The notes: generated from the letters alone by a model not told the origin. DNA of 64,000 nucleotides from Oopsacas minuta (GCA_024704765.1 JAKMXF010000337.1:62001-126000); one strand, 5' to 3'; shown: positions 46,484-59,300, counted from the first letter of the stretch. A program made the numbers and translations.

Positions 46484-47163
46484 ATGGCAACAAAAGTACC
46501 AGGGGATATTGAGGGAAAAGCTATAATAGATGACGAGTGATATATGGTAGATGTCAGAGTAAGTTATCTACGTGTATATATCTTCGAACGCTGATGTGTT
46601 GACATAATACATGTGGTTCATAACCTATTTCAATCATAGACCCCTTTGTCAATTTTTACACATTCTGTAGATCCCTGTTGTCGCGCCCGTTGACCACCAA
46701 GGGATACATCTCTAATCTCCATTCCTTTATAGATTGCAAAGAATGTGATAAGGAACTGGACTACTCCTTCAAAGAGAATTTCAGAGGGCAAGAATAATAA
46801 TTGTGAACAAAAATCCACGGAAAGTGTCAGAAAGGGACCTCAAGGAAAAACAAGATGGTCGACACATGAGGATGAATCCAGAGTGGGGATGGGTGCAGAC
46901 AAGTACCTAGAGTACTTAAAGGAATATATGACCGCTACGACATTGATTATACTAATTTCACATATATGAACCAAAAGCCTGAAGGAACAGATCTAAAGGA
47001 AACGACTATGGGAGAAATTGTTGAAAATTATGCGGATAATGTAGAACAAAAGTATCCTGTGACATTCGTGGCAATAGCTACATACGGTGGGATGAATGGA
47101 ACCCTACAAGAGATGAACATTGACAAAAAACAACGAATCAAATGCTGGTCAATATCTTTGTGA
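46484..47163 (+). pseudogene. caspase-like copy 2, decayed
   Basis: Exon 1 is clearly the same as in copy 1 (MATKVPGDIEGKAIIDDE) but is broken by a one-base loss before the GTAAGT donor. Later parts read RIIIVNKN, then YLKGIYDRYDIDYT and a p20-like stretch ending VTFVAIATYGGMNGTLQ. The catalytic His position holds Tyr (ATYGG against SSHGG). The Cys box and the p10 region are missing. Text stops just before the mariner D target site. It is a dead tandem duplicate. Confidence 0.72.
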
Positions 47164-47177
47164 ACAACTCCAATTTA

Positions 47178-48483
47178 CGAGGGGAACTTAATATGTTTTG
47201 AGCCTGACTATGTTGCGAGCTCTTATATGAGTAAACCATTACTTGTTTCGGATAAACATGGGATAAATATACTTCGCTGAAAATCTTGGAACTTTATCTT
47301 TGTATACTTTTCAGGCAGCAGTAGTTTTGTTCTCTATGGATTACTTAGTTACCAAATCCTCAATACAGTTATCAAGGCGTGATATACGTGCGACGATACT
47401 TTTTCAGTTCCAACTTTTGAAAACAATAAAAGAATGTCATGAAAATATCTGTACAGCCTTTCCAAAAAACAAGGCATCTGCGGCAACAGTGAAAGGATAA
47501 TACAGATAATTTAAGTGTGTGAATTTTCATCTTGGAGACCAACCCCGCCCTGGACCACCCCCATAAGCTGTTATAGAGGGAATTGTTGAGGCAATTGAGG
47601 ACATGGTGATAGCAGACCCAAATGTTACATATGAGAGGATTCAGCACGAAATTGGCATTTCATCGGGGCAGTAACACACCGTTTTACACCAATCCCTTCA
47701 GCTACGTAAACTTTGTGCTCGCTGGATCCCACATCAGCTTCATCCTGAGCAGATTCAGAATCGAGTGAAATGGTGCTATGAAATACCTAAAAAATTCAAC
47801 AATGGCAACAGTAGAGATATTTCCAAAATAATAACTGGTGATGAAACATGGATCTACACTATGATCCAGAAACAAAGCAGCAGAGCCGTCAATGATGTGA
47901 AATTGGAGAATGCCCCCCAACAAAGGTTTGCAGAACTCAGTACACCAAGAAACAAATGTATGCAATTTTTTTAATACAACGGGTGTTAAAACTGTTGTAC
48001 ATCTTGTATCTGATAAGATAACTAATTCAACCTGGTATACAGAGAGTTGTTTGCCTCTAGCCATAAAAGCAATAAATTTACAGCGTCCTGGCACAGGATT
48101 AAGGGGAACTTTTTTGCACCACGATAATGCTAGTTCTAATACATCAAAAATGGCAAGACAATAATTTGAAGAATTAAAACTACATCTTTTGCCACACCCT
48201 CCTCATTCTCCAGATCTATCACCCTGCGACTTCTGGTTCTTTTTCAAGAATAAAAAATACTTAAAGGCAGAAATCTTTCATCGAATTCTGACTTGAGAGG
48301 GCCCTCAGAGAAGTGATCGGACACGTCAACGAAAATAAATTTAAAGTAGTTATCCAAGCTTGGTTGAAACGAATGAAAAAATGTATTCAAGCTAAGGGAT
48401 GCTATTTCGAACAACTAGAATAAAAATAAATATTGTTTGATGCTTTTTGATACTTAGGCTCAAAAGTTATGGAGCACCCCTCG
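47178..48483 (+). mobile_element. mariner element D, complete but decayed
   Basis: The left end is CGAGGGGAACTTAATATGTTTTGAGCC at 47178. The right end, read inward, is CGAGGGGTGCTCCATAACTTTTGAGCC. TA flanks lie at 47176-47177 and 48484-48485. The length is 1,306 bp. Its tips resemble those of mariner A. Confidence 0.9.
47375..48420 (+). pseudogene. mariner transposase D (broken)
   Basis: The helix-turn-helix is readable (DIRATILFQFQLLKTIKECH, then SAATVKG). It is followed after a stop by VEAIEDMVIADPNVTYERIQ and ARWIPHQLHPEQ. The first catalytic motif GDETWIY is intact at about 47,840 but loses one base right afterwards. The second Asp is in LHHDNASSN (about 48,125) and the third in PDLSPCDFWFF (about 48,225). 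Multiple stops and shifts make it non-functional. Confidence 0.86.
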
Positions 48484-48535
48484 TAATGGCCATAGGGGGC
48501 GAAAGTTTGAGGAAGCATCAAAAATTGATGATGGC

Positions 48536-48777
48536 CTAGACAGCTGAACTATACTAACATTTCACAGTCAATTTCAATTTTCAATACACAGATTTTTGAA
48601 AGTACAATATTCAATGTATTCACAGGCAATTTCAAATGTCAAGACATATTGGCTGGAATATTGTTCTATACACAGTATTTCAAACAGGTTCCAATAGAAA
48701 CAGAATGGAAGTGTACATCTGAACTATATAACCATTTCACAATCAATTTCAAATTTCAACACACAAAATTCTGAAAG
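48536..48777 (+). repeat. satellite remnant next to mariner C2
   Basis: Two ~178-bp units with CTGAACTATAC / CTGAACTATAT and CACAGTCAATTTCA-type text match the satellite at 35.0-35.6 and 43.7-44.3 kb. Mariner C2 inserted at its end. Confidence 0.65.
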
Positions 48778-48779
48778 TA

Positions 48780-50111
48780 TCAGGACGTTCAATAAGTCTT
48801 GTGGGTCATGATATATGTTAGGAATTAGTCAAGCAATATAACTAACTTTTATATATTATAAGGCCATATAGTTAAACTCCATATACTGAAAGTTTCAGCT
48901 TATTCAATACAAATTATGAATTTTTAAGATAGTTATGTGTGGTCAATTTATACCCAGTGTTGAATTTATGGCTTCAAAGGACGATAATTACAACCTCAAA
49001 TGGTGAACTTACATAGAGCTTCGCACAATACTCAAGAAGCAGCCCGTACAGATCTTCAGCGAGTTACAGGAGATATTATGCATGGATTGCCATTTCAGAT
49101 CTACTGTAGAGCGATGGGCTGCCCGTTTTAGATCTGGTGATGCTGATGTCACAGATTTGCCTCGATCTGGAGGACCGGTATCCGCCACCACTTCAGAGAA
49201 TATCGCACTCATTGAAAGTATGGTCATGGAAGACAAGTGCATTACTGTCAATCAGTTAGGACAAAGCATGGAGATTTCATCGGGAGCAATTCATACAATT
49301 CTGACGACTGAGCTTGGCTACCGATCGATTTGTGGGAAATGGGTCCCGCATAAGCTCAGTGAGAATCAAAGGTTGGCACGACTGAATATTGTCAAGAAAC
49401 TCTTGGAAACTTATGAGAACTGCGATTCTAGACGCCTAACAGAGATTATTACTGGTGACGAGACGTGAGTGTACTATTCAACACCATATAGCAAGTATAA
49501 GAAGCAACCATGGGTGAGGGGCGACGAACAAGCGGCGAAAATTCCTAGGACCGACTTCAGAAAACCTAAGATTATGTATACCATCTTCTTCAGTAGTCAT
49601 GGAATTGTCTTGCAATTACCTTGTGAGAGTGGCAAGGCTGTTACTGCTACTTTCTTTACAGAGCAAGTGCTTCCAAATTTGATAAAAATATAGAAAAGTA
49701 CCGCTCGAAAACCGGAACTCGAGGAATGAAGATTTTAATTGATAACGCCAGTTCCCATACTGCTAAGCTTACCAAAATTTCTTGGATGTAGGAGGGTTAG
49801 AATTACATCCCCATCCACCATACTCACCAAACCTAGCTCCATGTGATTTTTGGCTACTCCCCAAGCTTAAAATCTACCTTCATGGCAAAGGTTTTAGCAC
49901 ATTACAAGCACTCGGAACGGGCCTGTATCAGTACTTCAAATCCATCCCCGAAGAAGAGTACAGAAATGTGTTTTACAAGTGGGTGGGAAGGTTAAAACTT
50001 TGTATATCTGCAGGAGGGGATTACTTTGGATAAATAATATAGTGAATTAGTGTGTATAGTGTTTGTATCATATTCTATGATATCACCCGCAAGACTTAAT
50101 GAACGCCTTAG
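48780..50111 (+). mobile_element. mariner element C2
   Basis: This is nearly identical to C1 (25824-27157). TA flanks lie at 48778-48779 and 50112-50113, and its surroundings differ from those of C1, so the two are separate insertions rather than one duplicated block. The length is 1,332 bp. Confidence 0.9.
48968..50033 (+). pseudogene. mariner transposase C2 (broken)
   Basis: ATG 48968 gives MASKDDNYNLKW followed by a TGA. The frame then continues as TYIELRTILKKQPVQIFSEL (helix-turn-helix) and stays open to GDET, where TGA again replaces the expected Trp codon. As in C1, two frameshifts follow, flanking ILIDNASSHTAK, and the last part has PPYSPNLAPCDFWLLP. All three catalytic Asp positions remain, but three lesions are shared with C1. 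The N-terminal stop (TGA here, TAA in C1) is separate in each copy. Confidence 0.9.
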
Positions 50112-50334
50112 TAATTAGGGGTCCCAATCCGGGGATTTCGGGATTGGTATCGCATTCAAACCCGGGATTGATGGAACAATTGTATGATCCTATAAGTATG
50201 TTTAGGAAATAGATATGTCATATACCCGTTTGAAATATATTTAGACAGTAGTAGGATGATTATAAAGAAGATAAAGTAAGAAATTAATAATAACTAATGT
50301 TAATGGTTCAGTTACATTAGTATACTTATCGTGA

Positions 50335-50571
50335 TTATTTTTTCTCGTTGTTTCGAAGAAAAGATAGAGTATCTAAAGATTCATCATTAAGCTTGGTCCT
50401 CAAATTACTACAAAGGTAAGCAGTCGATAAAAACACTCGTTCAGCTTTTACTGATGTTGGTGGAACAATGTACATCCTTTGGTATATGTTTTCTAATAAG
50501 ATGCCTCTCTTCCCTCTGCATAGGCGGAAACTGTCGGTGAGGCGTTCTCCTGAAGGCACCTTTCGAACCAC
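50335..50571 (-). pseudogene. hAT C-terminal dimerisation domain
   Basis: The ORF ends VPPTSVKAERVFLSTAYLCSNLRTKLNDES. This is the hAT dimerisation motif (PPTS-x-x-ER-x-F … LRxKL) near the end of ZBED-type transposases. Only the C-terminal part is present in this frame. Confidence 0.75.
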
Positions 50572-50614
50572 ATGTTTCTCTCGAAACGCAGATTATCAAA
50601 TGGAAGCCACTGTC

Positions 50615-52171
50615 CTAAAATCCTACCACCCTCTTCTTCAGCTCTTCATGTGTCATGTTTTCCTCTTCAAGAGTGCAGCGAACCTGGTCCACTATTTCGA
50701 GGTCTTGCTTTGAGTAAAGCTGAGTGAGGACCCTCGAACTTGTTTCCATCATTGATAAATAAAGGTCTACGTAAAATGCATATTTTGATCCTCTGTTATC
50801 GCGGCGTAGAAACACAGCCTCTTGCACTTTATGCCCTTGGCAGAGCTGGCATATCTAAATGCAAAGTTTCGAGAGTAATCTCTTTCAAGGAATCGTACAA
50901 GACGTTCGCGTTGGTAATGTTAGCCTCTGCGCAGACGATAAAGTAGTTGTGTTGACCAATCGCCTTCGTCTCCAGGTGTTACTCTCCGTCCCTGGCACAA
51001 TGTGTGGATTGGGTGCACGATCTGCAGGAGTTTCTAAACCACTCGGGGGGAAAATACATCATGAATGTTTCAAGGTTCTGCAAAAACTATCTTCGTTGCC
51101 CTATTCTCGGTCGGTTCGGTAGCATCCTTTTTGAGTGTTTCTAAAAACTCAAGTATTGATGCACAGTGGTCCAAAAACTATCAACTGCTGGTAGACGCAT
51201 GACCCAACGTGTGGGACACAAGGGACGTAAATTGTGGTTGTTGAGTGCTATTTCTCTGACTTCTACCTGGGCCAGCATATATTTAAATTTATCCAACTTC
51301 TTGGGAGAGTTCCTTATGAAGTGGACCACTTCGTTCATTCTCACCAACGCTAGAACAACCTTGGGGATTGACTTCAGAGAGTCCAGTCGACCCCAATTTA
51401 GTTGGTGTCCCAAGCAATAGAGGTAGATTGCCTTAGGACTTCAGCGAGAACCTTTGTCTGGAGGCCGTTATGTCTACCTGGCATACTAGCAGCTCTATCG
51501 TAGCCTTGTCCACGGACTCCCGAGAGTGACAACCTAAAACTCATAAGACATGACATTACGAGATTGAAAAGTGTACTGCATCCGTACGCCTGGTTTTGTG
51601 AAATCCCAAAAACATCTTCGCTTTCCATTTTACTGTTGCAAAAGCGCAGATAAAAAGACACCTACTCTGAGCGGTTTATATCAAGTTTTCTCGTCAATAA
51701 TAATTGATAAAATCGGATCCTTTGACAAGCCATTTGACTCCCTTCTTACTCTGTCTATGAGATCCCTCAACACCGAGTGAGACATTGTCTCACTCGGTAT
51801 ATCAGACAGTGCGATGAGGTACATCAGACAGTGGAAATTTGCAGTATGTTCTTCTTTGCGGTGACAGCGGAGTGAAATCCTTTGCTGACCACAAAAACTT
51901 ACGCTTTCGAAAACAGCTTGCAGTGTTGTCCTATTGACAGAATTTCTTTCCCAACATTGAATATATCCATGATTCTATGGGCTGGCAGATTTAGTGCACT
52001 GTTGAGAGAAGATTCGACATTTCGCTGTATAAGACTCTCAACCTGTTTCCTAATACCATCTCTTCCTTTCTTTATGTTTTCGTTGCCAACTTCCATATTT
52101 TTCCATGGAAAAATTGTATTACTGCAAGTGTTCATGTCGCTAGGCGCAGGTGGTGGTTCTGAAACGCCCAA
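50615..52171 (-). pseudogene. hAT transposase fragments, TTF/DUF4371 type
   Basis: Three separate frames on the minus strand carry pieces in the right order. 51661-51398 has GVRGQGYDRAASMPGRHNGL, the RNase-H Asp region of this hAT type. 51413-51141 has LRPLCPTRWVMR, the CxxTRW motif. 50827-50615 has a helical insert-like stretch. An upstream ORF (52171-51899) may be its N-terminal helix region. Frames are broken between all pieces. It is the same broad type as the element at 61.5-64 kb but strongly diverged. Confidence 0.65.
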
Positions 52172-52431
52172 TGACAGCTACCACAGTAGAGTAACCTCAT
52201 GTTCTTGGTCAGCTGTAATCATAAGTAATCTTCGAACCACATCTATCGAATAAAGTGCCCAGCAGCTGTCTTTGACATGGAATTAGGAAGGGTGGCAATA
52301 TGTACCCTAGTAGGTAAAGAATCTCCTGCTGGCATCCACAGGAAACCGACGGGGTTGCGTAGTCTTGGGTTTCTTGGCGTAGTAGACCTGAATTAAGGGC
52401 TGGCCATCTATATGGGGAGAATCCCGAACTA

Positions 52432-53793
52432 CAGTATGTCCAATAATTATTCCAACACATCATTATTTCTATTTCAATCACTGCTATAGTTCTATTTGAT
52501 AAGTAGTAGTTACTGTACTAATACAGAAAGTTAATTGGTATGCATTTGAAGATAAATCTGAAGAAACACAATGAAATTATAATTTTTGCTAATGAGGATG
52601 ACATCATGAGATACGAAGACGTCACCATTTAGCATCTTTCATTATAAATTAGAAAATTCTCTTACCTCTTAGCTGAATAATTAGCATTTAGCGTTGATAT
52701 GGCTCAAGAGGTGATGAGAGAAAAGATCAAAACTCTATTGATAGGCGATAAACATACACCTACTGAAATCTCACGCATTTTAGATGTTGATCGAGGGACA
52801 GTTTACAAGGGTTAAACAAAGGCTCCAAACAAATATGACCCTTAAACAGAAAAGAGGTGATGGTAGACCAAATTTACTCGGCAATTCAATAAAATATGCA
52901 GCTACTCAGTTCATCAAATTGGATCCAGAGACTAGTGTATGTAAACTTACAACAAGGATAGCTAAAACAAAAAAACTGACTGTCAGTAAAAGTACAGTCC
53001 ATCTTACTCTTCAGAAATTGAAATACCCTAAGCCATTTCCTGTCCAGATTCCATTGCTATCTGAGAATAATCGTCTCTTCAGGATTGAATGGGCACAGAA
53101 AGACAAATTTAAACTGTGGTGTAGAGCTATGTTTGCAGATGACGCCTCTTTCTGGCTTAATCATGGGAAGGTTCGAATGTGGACAAAATCAGGAAGAGAA
53201 TGATCACAAAAACAACCAAACACTCACCGAAACCACACATATGGGCTGCATTTTCGTCTTTCGGTACCTTCCATTGAGCATATTTCGTCAGAATTTGGAT
53301 GCACAATTCTTTGTTAAGATCCTTGAATGGCATCTTCTTTCACAGGCTGAGACTTTCCACGAAAATAGATGGTTTCTCGTCCAGGATAATGATCAAAGCA
53401 CCGTTCAAAATTTACCCAACAATGGATCACAGAAAAAATGCCAAATAATGTCTTCCAATGGCTCAGTCAATCACCAGACCTTAATCCGATAGAAAATCTA
53501 TTCGGCTGGTTGAAAATCAAGTTGTAAAACAACATGCCAAATCACTAGCTGAGCTTGAAAAGTGTATCTAATCAATTTGGGATTCTCTCACACCCGAATT
53601 TTTGTAACCCTATTGGAAGTCTATGACGCGTAGATGTCAGATGGTCGTAGAAAACGATGGAAATAAGATCAAATATTAATCTTTAGTGTATTCTCAACAA
53701 GTAGACAAAACTAGATTATATACTTTCATATTTACTGTTTCCGGGTTACACTAAGAAATCTCCCGAGTGTTGCGATAATTATTGGACATACTG
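52432..53793 (+). mobile_element. Tc1-like element C, complete but decayed
   Basis: TIRs begin CAGTATGTCCAATAATTAT on both ends. TA flanks lie at 52430-52431 and 53794-53795. The length is 1,362 bp. It sits between the nested hAT pieces. Confidence 0.9.
52699..53677 (+). pseudogene. Tc1 transposase C (broken)
   Basis: ATG 52699 starts the helix-turn-helix (REKIKTLLIGDKHTPTEISR … VDRGTVY). A frameshift near 52,805 leads to VKQRLQTNMTLKQKRGDGRP and on to the first catalytic motif MFADDASFWL (Asp at about 53,140). Another shift at about 53,200 continues to WFLVQDNDQS (second Asp). A further shift leads to SPDLNPIENLFGWL with the Glu. The catalytic residues survive, but at least three frame breaks are present. 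Confidence 0.86.
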
Positions 53794-53795
53794 TA

Positions 53796-54531
53796 GGTTA
53801 TCAGCCATTGTAAGAATCAAATCATGTTTGTTGCAACAATACTCTTTTATACTATTGTTTGAAAATGAAATATAGATTGTAACACCACATGGATAGGGAT
53901 TCTAGGAGTGAATACTATACAACTCAATTAAAAGAGATAACATAAAATCGAAGTGACACAATAAAAGTTATAGAATTATTCGTTTTGGCAGGAAAAATTA
54001 CTAGAAGATAATTATGGTGAAAACATCTTGATGTCGATGAGCAGATCTCAAACTCACAAAATAACCAAATGGTTTTTCAATTTCAAAATCTGAGGGTGCG
54101 ACACCCCTGCCCCCCCCCACCAACTTTCAGCTCATGCTGCTCTGTCTATTCTGCTACTGATAATTCGTATTTCAAATTCGTTAATAACGATGTTTTCCAA
54201 TGAGATATTTCTTGAAGCTTTCTAAGAACCATCAATGGTTAATCAAAGTTTATTCCCAAATGATGAATCTTCTGATTGGAAGACTTTAGAACTGTTTTCT
54301 GTAGCATCTGTGAGCTCCATTTCATTAGAGAGAGTTGTTTTCCCATTTCCTTCAATCCTCGATAATAATTAACAACAAAATTTGAGGACTATTGGCTTAT
54401 TCTCTAATCGGACTCGAGGATTATGTAGATATGGAATTATCACAGATACATCCGTATAACGTTCTTTAATAATACGCTAACCGATTGTTTCTAAGATGCG
54501 AGTATCATATTGTGAAGGAGATATCTTGAGT
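53796..54531. other. spacer inside the hAT region, nothing recognised
   Basis: AT-rich. A C-run lies near 54,110. It may hold worn hAT sequence, but no motif could be read. Confidence 0.4.
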
Positions 54532-55298
54532 TCATCTAACAAATGTTTTATGGTTGCTTCTACTGGTATCAAATTTGCATCTCAGTCTACAGAGGGCCTG
54601 TATAGCTATCTTCATTGGACTTAAAGCTTCATTAATAGATTCAATTTGAAGGAATCCTATATCACTAAGGCGTATTTGGACCCTAAGGTCTAACAGTGAC
54701 TTTTGAACTGGTAACTTAATCATAATTATTCTCTCAAACAATAGCGAACTCCATCGCGTTTTCAATCGAGGATCAAATTTAATCCATTAGGAAAATTCTC
54801 TCAGCATATTTTTGTAATGTTTCGTTTTTGAGAGGAGAGCGCTTAAAAGTCTCACAATATAACGATAACTTAACTCAATTGGGCTTTCTATCCTGTTGTA
54901 TTTAGGACAGTTAATTCACTACTTTCTTCGCCATCAGAACCGATTTAATCTCCATCGGTCCCACTTGTATCATACAACTCACTGGTGCTTGAAGATAGAT
55001 TATGATAAAATAAGTCTTGTATAACAAGTTGAAGTCCGTGAGCGTAGCACAACTGTTGGAATGGACGTAATAGTCGACCTAGTTTTTTCATCATAGAGCA
55101 GCCATTGGTTGTGATTGCAACTATATCAGTATTAAAATTTATCCCAAATTCACTCAGCTTCTTAGTGATTAAACTTGAATATATTTCCACTGAAAAACTT
55201 CCTCTTATTCTAAATAACTCAAAATTCCAGAAATAACCTTTTCCATGGATAGTTATGTGTATGTATCTTTTATTTTGTAAAGAGGTCCGCTCATCCAA
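54532..55298 (-). pseudogene. ZBED-type hAT transposase, N-terminal and central parts
   Basis: 55298-54945 contains LDERTSLQNKRYIHITIHGK, TNGCSMMKKLGRLLRPF and LCYAHGLQLVIQDLFYH. These are the first catalytic region (family: D in LDxWTS; here the Asp is present and Trp is Arg), the second Asp region (TTNGCS, where Asp of TTDG is Asn) and the LCxAHxL motif. 54765-54532 contains MKTRWSSLLFERI, the TRWNS motif. The altered acidic residue and the frame breaks show it is dead. Confidence 0.75.
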
Positions 55299-55299
55299 G

Positions 55300-56143
55300 G
55301 TGAGTCAAAATATTTCTCCAATCGATTTGTGATAGACGAAACTTCTGAAAACCTTTTCATGTAAAAATTTGCCTTATTGCATAACTGGCTCTCATATTAC
55401 AGTTGCAGATTTCCGGAGAGAATGGTCAAGAGCAGTGAGAGATTATCGTAAATCTTGTGATGTACTATAAATCGTTAAAGAAAAGCCATCACAGGTAGTC
55501 ATTCTAGCAAGTGCTACGGGAAGACTTGAATCAGCCATAAAATTTCAAATTTTTGAGGGCACTAACTATATTTGTAGTGTTCAGAGATCCCCTCTCCAAT
55601 TTTACCTTTTATTAGATCAATATTGTGAACTGACTTTAGGTGAACGTGTAAACCTTTTGTGGATCCTCAATCACATTTTAGAATCTTGGTACATTTTGAT
55701 ATCGTGTGAATTTACCCCATTAGATCTATAATAATGTTTCCCAACTTCTGCCCCTCCAAATTTTACAAAGATAACAATTTTTTCTGCTATATTGATTGAG
55801 GAATAAGATTGTATACTATGATTACGATAATTTTCAATGATTTGAATCTACGAATATTTATATAATTCGTATGTTGTCAGGTTCTCACGTTTGTGAATTC
55901 GTTATAGTCTCATTACTAATTAAAGCTACATGATTGAAGAATACATAGTTTAGATTTAGCTTAAACTAAGGTGGAATTGTCTAATCAATCAATTCAACAA
56001 TTAATTGACGACTTACATTTACAGAATATACTTTAGTAGAAATAGGATTATGTATCTTGCGATAAAATCACATTTGAGTTACCTCATTGCATTGTTAATA
56101 TCAGAGAATGAGATAGATGTCGGGATTCAAAAATCTAGTGCTG
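55300..56143. other. AT-rich stretch to the right hAT end
   Basis: No gene is seen. It would be the 5' region of the hAT element if the end pairing is right. Confidence 0.4.
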
Positions 56144-56289
56144 GGATTGGGACCCCTAGTCCCATTAGAAAAATTCGAACGAAAATTGGTCTTAAGGTAA
56201 CTGCTAAGGGATATCCGACTGGCACGGGAAATATTTAGCCCAGAAGGAAATTCGCCTCAATAGGGTATATATTTGTTGTATTCATTCAA

Positions 56290-56326
<37 letters not shown>
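56290..56326. repeat. (TA)n microsatellite
   Basis: About 18 TA units. Confidence 0.95.
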
Positions 56327-56329
<3 letters not shown>

Positions 56330-59300
56330 CTTAATACCGTACTAAATTTCTAGTCTCTACAATAACTCATATAGCTCAACATTGAATTTTCTTTGAGCTT
56401 TTCTTCTACACAGAAATTAAGTTAAGCTTTAGGTCTTCTCTGCTTAAATATACTCAAAACTATGGATCTTAATCTTGAGCGTTTTGGTGCTATGATAGTA
56501 TGAACTCCAATTCTGGATTACACCAAAAAATACCCTGAACGCTTTGCAAATGCTTTGGATGGTGGTTCCAAAACTCTTTGGGATGATGCCCCTTCAGCAA
56601 GGTTTAACAAAGTCTTCCCCCCTTCTCAAAAGAGATTGTAAAATAGATCCTGTTATTTGTGAACTGAATCAATATGGTGATAAATTAGTTGTTTTGATGA
56701 AGTTAATAAAATCATACCTAAGAGGCAAATCTCAGACCCAATATGCATATACACGCTAGATTTCATGTAATCAGACAAACGTACGGAAATTGCTCATAGT
56801 CCATACAATTAAAATATCTCCGAATACAAAAGGATCTAGACTAATATTTGGGGTCATGTTTGACCCCACTCCGACGGTACGACAGAAATTGAGGTCATTT
56901 CTTACCTCAGTTATTTAATGGAATTATAGACAATTGGGGTCTGTCCTGACCACACCTAGCAACTTTCGAGATTATATTATCTGAGTCCATTTGTGTACTT
57001 AATTAATTAATACTCATGAGACAATGTGAAGAATAAATGAACAAATGCTTTCAGCAGCTCCATGTCACAACAGATAGCCATTCAAAGTGTTTTGGATGGA
57101 CCATCGATAAAGAGTAAAGATAATTTTCGAAATTTCCTTTCGGGTCAAGCAGTGTTGTGTAGCGACAAAAACACTAAAGAATTTAGCTGATAATACTATG
57201 CTGAACACAAGGCATGTGCTGCAAATAATTTCGAACTAATGTGTTCAATTCCTATCAAATCTCTTAAGTGTAAGTAGTAAATACCTAAATAGTAAATGAT
57301 TTCATAGAATCAGTCAGATTATATTTCAACAAACCTGGCAATATTGTGCTTTCAGGGATAATATAGTAAATATCCTGAATCAATATTTGGTAAAAGTGTT
57401 GAAATTCATATACCAAGTTTATAGATATGTCAATTTAAAAGGAATGCTGGATGCAACAGAGGATGAGTCAATATTTACATACGGGTCCGAAACAGTCACA
57501 AAATCCTGAAAAATCAGTGATAGATTTGGGCTTGGTGAATATTGGAAATTTGAAAAAGTGGATTGAAGTTCGAATCGTGACCCAAAATCTCTAAATTTAG
57601 CGTTTTCATCAATTTGGTACTCAAATTGATAAAAGGTTTTTCTAGGTTTATCAAGGAGGACTATCACATTAGTTTAGTGATGAAATTTTCTTCGAAGAAA
57701 CGGGATACCGCAACTTTTGGCGCATGTTTGACGAGGTGGTTAAATTCAGCCATATTGGGACAAAACTAGAACGTCAAATCGACTTATCAAATCTAGGAAA
57801 TTAATCAGTATTAAACCTTGAAATATGAGAAGTATTTCGAATGCTTGAATAAGATGTTCTATCAAGTGAATTGTAGGAAGTTCTTTTGAATTTTGAATCA
57901 CACTGCCGCCTTTGTCTAGTGGGGACATTGTATTAAGGCATTTGGTGGCTAGGGTTGCCAGGAGCCTGGTTTTGGTTATTAATGTCCGGTATTGAGAACA
58001 TATAAGTTTGTAAAATATACCATCTTCATCTTTGTCATTTCTAAATTTCCTATATAAGTGTTATTTTGGGATAATTATAGTCATCGCTGTAGCATCCAAT
58101 TTCACGATCATCGAAACAAGCGAGGTAAAGCACCAAATTTAATACAAAGTAGAACTTAGCAAAGGGCTAAATACTGGAACTTTCTATCCATGAGATTGTT
58201 ATAATATTAGTACTTTTGTTAGATTCTCAAGCTATCTAACTATTAGTTTGTTAATAAATATTTAGCAATTTTTTATAATTGTTGTTTTAAAGTGTATTTA
58301 AATTTGATTAGTAATATGATTTAGACACCTTAATGACATAACACTCTTCTTTTCGCGATAACTTCACGGTTATATCTATAAATTTTAAAGAATTCAAAAG
58401 TTACAGTGAGACTCGTTCAAAATCGGTGAGACTTGGAACTTTTCGTAAGGGAGCAACTTTATCGTATTATAGGTGTATATATATTTGTTTTATGTAACAC
58501 TTGTTGACGCATTTTAAGGTGTTTCTATGAAATATAGCCACATTCCCGTCTTGCTAGGGAAATGATATTCCTCAACATATCGAAGTGGCCGCTAAAAGAC
58601 TTGCTATCTTTACTGATTATGAATATCAGGACAAAATTCGTTTTGATATTCACACCTTCAAAATGTTTCCACCTGACACATAAACTGAGTGAGCATGACA
58701 CTCCGGAACTTGATGAAGGCTCCCTTTCTACAAAGTTCAAGTACCCCCTAGTACAACTATATTTACAATTTGTGCCATGACCCGACTTGTCACGGTTTAA
58801 GCACTAACAGCCCTGACTATTTCCCTCTCCTGTATTCATATCATTATAATATTTAACCTTAATTTTATTAACTAATTTCTCCCCGTTCAAAACTAGATAA
58901 TTAACTATTCGATCATTCTAACCAAATTTGACAGGAAATCAACGCCTATTCAATGTTGTGCGTCGATACTATCTAGTCGTTTCGAGCTCAGCTGTAGTAT
59001 CTGCACCCTGGTCATCACAGATATGCCGAATACAAAATAGAGCGTTCCCTATAGGCAATAGATTCCACCTTCAAAATCTGACATTTGCATTATGTGTATT
59101 TATAATTATTAGAATATACAAGTTGATGTGTCCAGCATTGAGTTTTCAAATCTGGCAACCCTATTGGTGACGCCTACCTAAACTAATACATAATATCGCA
59201 TTACTTGGATTTTGCTTTATATCTCAATACTCTACTAAGACATTTACTTATATGCTATCTATACTATCGATGCTCTCCAAGGCAATCGAAGTTCGTTATG

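Larger units (their letters stand above)
50116..56158 (-). mobile_element. probable hAT element opened by nested insertions
   Basis: TAGGGGTCCCAATCC at 50116-50130 is a perfect inverted copy of 56144-56158, and both ends have the look of hAT tips. ZBED-type hAT transposase text enters from the right (55298-54532) and its C-terminal dimerisation domain appears near the left end (50571-50335). Between them lie pieces of a second hAT type and a whole Tc1. No matching 8-bp target duplication could be read, so the claim that the two ends belong to one element is an inference. Confidence 0.5.
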
